Below are positions 61,010 through 64,000 of a DNA stretch of 64,000 nt, one piece after another (the stretch's first letter is position 1; each line of letters opens with the position of its first letter). Source of the DNA: Fluviispira multicolorata (GTDB lineage Bacteria; Bdellovibrionota_B; Oligoflexia; Silvanigrellales; Silvanigrellaceae); the NCBI RefSeq assembly GCF_009208585.1, contig NZ_WFLN01000004.1, positions 124,001 to 188,000 of the forward strand, in the 5' to 3' direction. The position numbers and the translations under genes were made by a program. The notes beneath the pieces were generated by a model. That model did not search any database, was not told the DNA's origin, and worked only from the letters and a program-made list of their open reading frames with translations.

Positions 61010-61378
61010 TTACGTGCGTCCTAAAACGTCTCCTCTTGCGGCTGATGCTGTTCCAATGATCTGTTCTATAATTCTTTCTGGTACTTTGAGCTCTGAAAGT
61101 GTCGTAGAGAGATGCTCAACTACGGCATTGAAATGTTCGTCATTGAGACCTCTTTTAACAAGGTGTGCATGACCTGAACGAAGATCTTTACCTGTATATT
61201 GATTAGGACCTCCAAATAACATTGTTAAAAAAGCTTTTTGTTTTCCAATTTGTATTTTCATATCGATATCAGTAAAAAAGTGTTTTATTCGATTGTCTTT
61301 TAATATTTTTCGATAAAAAATTGTCACGGCTGCATCCACAGCCGCATCTTCGCCAATCTGTTTGAATATGTTCTCCAT
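61010..61378 (-). CDS. glbN: Truncated haemoglobin, group 1
   Basis: This 122-residue globin matches group 1 truncated haemoglobins. Tyr22 sits in the B10 position (I-F-Y-R-K). T-M-L-F-G-G-P is the CD-E turn, and L-R-S-G-H70-A-H-L gives the proximal His. The domain ends A-A-R-G-D-V. It binds oxygen and nitric oxide and can dioxygenate nitric oxide to nitrate if reduced. AGGAG stands at 61386-61390 and a promoter overlapping an NsrR-like dyad is just upstream. The adjacent reductase gives a complete two-protein nitric oxide detoxification unit. Confidence 0.92.
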   Translation of the reverse strand: MENIFKQIGEDAAVDAAVTIFYRKILKDNRIKHFFTDIDMKIQIGKQKAFLTMLFGGPNQYTGKDLRSGHAHLVKRGLNDEHFNAVVEHLSTTLSELKVPERIIEQIIGTASAARGDVLGRT

Positions 61379-61394
61379 TTGTTTTCTCCTAAAG

Positions 61395-61435
61395 AAAATT
61401 CATAACATGTATTTTTAATACATGTTATGAATTTT
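61395..61435 (-). promoter_or_regulatory. NsrR-like operator dyad
   Basis: A perfect 19-bp inverted repeat with a TTT spacer. The core arms are AACATGTATT (61404-61413) and AATACATGTT (61417-61426). In 11-1-11 register (61404-61426) it follows the NsrR consensus (AAGATGYATTT and its complement) except at the third base of each arm and one central base. It overlaps the promoter of the haemoglobin gene, as a repressor site should. No nsrR gene is in the window. Confidence 0.65.
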
Positions 61436-61443
61436 TCAGTCAA
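61415..61443 (-). promoter_or_regulatory. Sigma70-type promoter of the haemoglobin/reductase operon
   Basis: On the minus strand TTGACT (61443-61438), a 17-base spacer and TATTAA (61420-61415) precede the ATG at 61378 by about 37 bases. The -10 and spacer lie in the dyad. Confidence 0.68.
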
Positions 61444-61569
61444 GTCCTCTTGAATATTTTTAAGAGGTATAAGATTGGTTGTCTTTTTCGCATAATTGGA
61501 TCGTGATTTTTCCCATCAGAGAGGAGTTATTGAAAACAATCAAATAGGGAGAGCTTAATTAAAGATAAT

Positions 61570-63444
61570 TTATTTAAATTTTTCGTAAGTCCATAAATAA
61601 AAAGCATGACTCCATGCTAACGGAACAACCCAAAGGGGTTTGCCTGTCTGTGAATGAATTTGTTCAGCAAAGAATCCAGCATCATTGCTAAGATTGAGTG
61701 TATTTTCAAATAAATTATTTGCTATGATTTTTAGCTCTGGTTTTATATGAGACAATTCTAAAGCCGCTTGTGCAAGCCAAAAGCCTGCAAGAATCCAACT
61801 GTTGCCGCCTTTATAAATGTCATTTTCATAACGTAATACACCCATTTTTGTAGTGAGTTTTTCACTACAAAATTCAAATATTGAAAGTTTAAGTGAATCT
61901 TCAATTGGAAATTGCGTGAATGGAAATATACAAGACAATAGAGAGATATCTGCTCTTAAATCACGATTACTATGCGGATCAACACCACGTGCAAAGCGCT
62001 TTTGTTTAGTCACATATAAATGGTTATAACAAAAATTCTCACATGTTTTTATTGAATTTCTAATATCGCTTTCTAGTTCTGGGAAGAGCGGTAGAGAATT
62101 TGTGAGTGCAGCATGCGCACAAATATGTGCATAAAAATGCAAACCATAAAACTCTTCCCAGAGATCAAAGCTATTCTGTAGAGAACCTTTTTCAGAAAAA
62201 TCATGAATAAGTTTTTGAATTCCTTTTTTAATACTCAGAGAAAAATTTTCATTCTTTTCGTAATTTAAATATTCAATAAAAGATACAATAACAAGGCCCA
62301 ATTGATCAGCCTGTAATTCACACCAGCTGGGAGCCTTGTTACCTTGAGAATCGAAGCGCTGAAAATAGTCACCATTGTAATTTTGAACTTTACTTAAAAA
62401 TTGAAGAATGGGGCGTGCCTCATTTATATAACCGCATTTCATAAGGCTCAAAGCACAGAATGCGGCATCACGAGGCCATATGAATCCATATCCTCCGCTG
62501 CTTATAAAGTCAGGATCACATTCGGGTGCTGCGACAAGTGCTCCATTTTCATCTATAAGGGATTTTAATACGGATAAAGAAATATTTTTTAAGTACTCTT
62601 TTTTTATATTCAAATTTGTTTTTATTTTTAAAATATTTTCATTGATTATATTTCTATTAATTTTTTCAATAACATTATTTCGAATAGGAGTTTTATCAAG
62701 ATGAAGTGAAACTTTTTGTTCCAATTCATCTTGATGAAAGCCAAACTCGTACAAAATAGTAACTTCACCGTTAAATATATTATTGTTGTCTCTACTTTGT
62801 GTGAGTGCTAAAGGCTGTGTGCAAGCCGCAGCATATACATTTCCCATTTCAATACGGCGATAGTGATTGGGTTCTCTAAGAAAAGTATCGACAATTTCTC
62901 CCATTGTTATGTTTGTGTTACTTTGTATAGCCCTGACATATTGAAAATGCGAATAACGTGAGTCATTGCAAGCTGCAATTCCAACCCAAAAATTTCCGTT
63001 GTAAGCAAAAATAATATCTTCACCGGTTTCAGAATAAACAGATTGAAATCTTTTTTCACTGTGTATTTTCCAACTTGAAAGAAGCCACATTTGAATTTTT
63101 TTGTTGGCATATTCAATGGGAATGTCGAGAGACCATTTTTCGATGAGAGAAGAATCTTGTGGAATGACTTTTTTTATGACTTCTATATTCTGAAATCTTG
63201 GATGTTGAACTTTCCAATGAACGGCTAAAATATTTTCTGCATGGAAAAAGGAAATTTGCATGTCATCACGATTTTTATCGAGCCAAATACTTTCGCCATC
63301 AATAGCTAAGCCACAAATAGAAAACTCAAGATGGGAATGGTGACTGTCTTTAAAAGGCCAAAATAATCCTTTTAATTGCCCATCTTCACCGAGGCAGGCG
63401 AGGATTTTTTCTGAGGCGACGATGCTTGAATAGTTTTCGTGCAT
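61570..63444 (-). CDS. GH15 glucoamylase-like glycosidase
   Basis: The 624-residue protein has an N-terminal beta-sandwich (about 1-260) and an (alpha/alpha)6 barrel. Y-G-F-I-W-P-R-D-A-A is the GH15 entry motif. S-F-D-L-W-E-E-F-Y-G-L-H holds the catalytic acid Glu, and G-G-N-S-W-I-L-A-G-F-W-L the second-Glu region (here Asn-Ser in place of Glu is not resolved). It should release glucose from alpha-1,4-glucans or maltodextrins. No signal peptide is seen, so storage-glycan breakdown in the cytoplasm is likely. The start lies inside the GH57 gene's end (73 bp overlap), so the two are coupled. Confidence 0.88.
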   Translation of the reverse strand: MHENYSSIVASEKILACLGEDGQLKGLFWPFKDSHHSHLEFSICGLAIDGESIWLDKNRDDMQISFFHAENILAVHWKVQHPRFQNIEVIKKVIPQDSSLIEKWSLDIPIEYANKKIQMWLLSSWKIHSEKRFQSVYSETGEDIIFAYNGNFWVGIAACNDSRYSHFQYVRAIQSNTNITMGEIVDTFLREPNHYRRIEMGNVYAAACTQPLALTQSRDNNNIFNGEVTILYEFGFHQDELEQKVSLHLDKTPIRNNVIEKINRNIINENILKIKTNLNIKKEYLKNISLSVLKSLIDENGALVAAPECDPDFISSGGYGFIWPRDAAFCALSLMKCGYINEARPILQFLSKVQNYNGDYFQRFDSQGNKAPSWCELQADQLGLVIVSFIEYLNYEKNENFSLSIKKGIQKLIHDFSEKGSLQNSFDLWEEFYGLHFYAHICAHAALTNSLPLFPELESDIRNSIKTCENFCYNHLYVTKQKRFARGVDPHSNRDLRADISLLSCIFPFTQFPIEDSLKLSIFEFCSEKLTTKMGVLRYENDIYKGGNSWILAGFWLAQAALELSHIKPELKIIANNLFENTLNLSNDAGFFAEQIHSQTGKPLWVVPLAWSHAFYLWTYEKFK

Positions 63445-64000
63445 TCCTTATTCTCTCCGAGATTTCCCTGTGCCAACTCTTGTATAGTGCCTTGAGCAAG
63501 ATCTTTGAGTCTTACTTTTTCGGCACACTTCATTTCAAAATCTTCTAAAATATTGACATAGTCGAGATATGCTTCGTAGGGGCTGTCAAAGGGACTGAAG
63601 TACTTATGCACATCACCATCGTTTGACCACTTGATACACATATAATAGAAATGGTCACTGGTAAGCAATTTTCTCCATTCTTTGGTAAGGCTTTCATCAT
63701 TAAGGTAACGAATTTGTTTTTTGAGCTGATAAACTTTTTCAAAAGCATCTTCCTGAATTCGATTGCCAAGCCACGCTGAAATATCTCTTTCTGTATCAGC
63801 CCAACTTAAAGGCCTATTTACATCCATGGGAGCGCGGGCTGTGAACTTATTTGCCGCTTCTGACACTGTTAAAAATTCAAAACGTTTGTCATATGTCATA
63901 TTGCTTATAAAGCGGTCTAGGAATTCAAAAATACCCGTATCTGCCCATTGGTGTTCCCCAAACGTTTCGTAATCCATAAATAAGCCGACAAATTCATGGT
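63372..64000 (-). CDS. GH57 family alpha-amylase-like protein, N-terminus missing
   Basis: The frame is open through the right edge, so the N-terminal part is outside. The visible 209 residues begin H-E-F-V-G-L-F-M-D-Y-E-T-F-G-E-H-Q-W-A-D-T-G-I-F-E-F-L, which is the GH57 segment with the catalytic Asp (M-D-Y-E-T-F-G-E-H). The C-terminal tail is helical and Lys/Ser-rich. GH57 enzymes attack alpha-glucans, and GH15 is the next gene, which together suggests glycogen or maltodextrin turnover. Confidence 0.8.
   Translation of the reverse strand, partial: HEFVGLFMDYETFGEHQWADTGIFEFLDRFISNMTYDKRFEFLTVSEAANKFTARAPMDVNRPLSWADTERDISAWLGNRIQEDAFEKVYQLKKQIRYLNDESLTKEWRKLLTSDHFYYMCIKWSNDGDVHKYFSPFDSPYEAYLDYVNILEDFEMKCAEKVRLKDLAQGTIQELAQGNLGENKECTKTIQASSPQKKSSPASVKMGN

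Noticed and set aside
61395..61435. Inverted repeat as GH15 terminator
   Set aside because: It could end the GH15 transcript, but the match to the NsrR pattern and its overlap with a good promoter make the operator reading stronger. Kept as operator, terminator noted only as a second role.
1..64000. tRNA, rRNA, riboswitch, phage or transposon elements
   Set aside because: I looked for cloverleaf-like sequence, transposase motifs, terminal repeats and well-known riboswitch cores and saw none; a covariance-model search would be needed to be certain.

Overview
The window is AT-rich, gene-dense DNA from a Gram-negative bacterium. Outer-membrane barrels, lipoproteins, a TatC translocase, Sec and Tat signal peptides and periplasmic binding proteins all point that way. 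Gene content (haem operon, chitin degradation, a pore-forming-toxin candidate, a eukaryote-like protease, low GC) would fit a member of the Bdellovibrionota/Oligoflexia such as the Silvanigrellales. That placement is inference only, because no rRNA or single diagnostic gene is present. I see no tRNA, rRNA, CRISPR array or insertion sequence.

Layout. 1-2.7 kb: the end of a PQQ-type beta-propeller gene, an M20 peptidase and a J-domain protein. 2.8-9.3 kb: a haem-precursor operon (hemX-like, asparaginase, hemA, hemC, hemD), then an unknown gene and the bolA-grxD iron-sulfur pair. 9.4-12.3 kb: an SRPBCC-epimerase fusion and a porin-like gene. 12.5-24.3 kb: a minus-strand run of about 10 kb that starts at a Zur-type operator and reads zrgA-like, ABC ATPase, FtsX-like permease, znuA, znuC, znuB, lysS, polA, tatC; zur and an MnmC-like methyltransferase diverge from the same operator. 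24.4-29 kb: two tandem DUF3015 genes, a DUF4105 protein, an HU/IHF protein and a dipeptide epimerase. 29-37 kb: secreted or outer-membrane proteins, a 1027-residue hydrolase lipoprotein, a GNAT protein, a sucrase/ferredoxin-like protein and a 59-codon secreted-peptide gene. 37.2-41.5 kb: choline uptake (choXWV) and oxidation (betA). 42-49 kb: a degenerate histidine kinase, a Tat-exported flavoprotein, a persulfide dioxygenase-like enzyme, a dicarboxylate-type symporter and a probable aerolysin-like toxin. 49.8-54.3 kb: a small secreted protein, a lipoprotein with a ubiquitin-specific-protease (USP) fold signature, mnmG and a solute-binding protein. 54.7-58.6 kb: a chitin LPMO with a GH18 chitinase, an SAHH-like protein and a Cys-rich secreted protein. 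58.6-64 kb: a GAF histidine kinase, an iron-sulfur flavin reductase with a truncated haemoglobin behind an NsrR-like operator, then GH15 and GH57 glycan hydrolases.

The most notable items are the USP-like lipoprotein (50289-51419), the NsrR-like dyad laid over a good promoter in front of a truncated haemoglobin/reductase pair (61395-61443), the joint Zrg plus Znu zinc operon with its own operator, the toxin candidate, and the pseudo-kinase whose phospho-accepting His is Asn.
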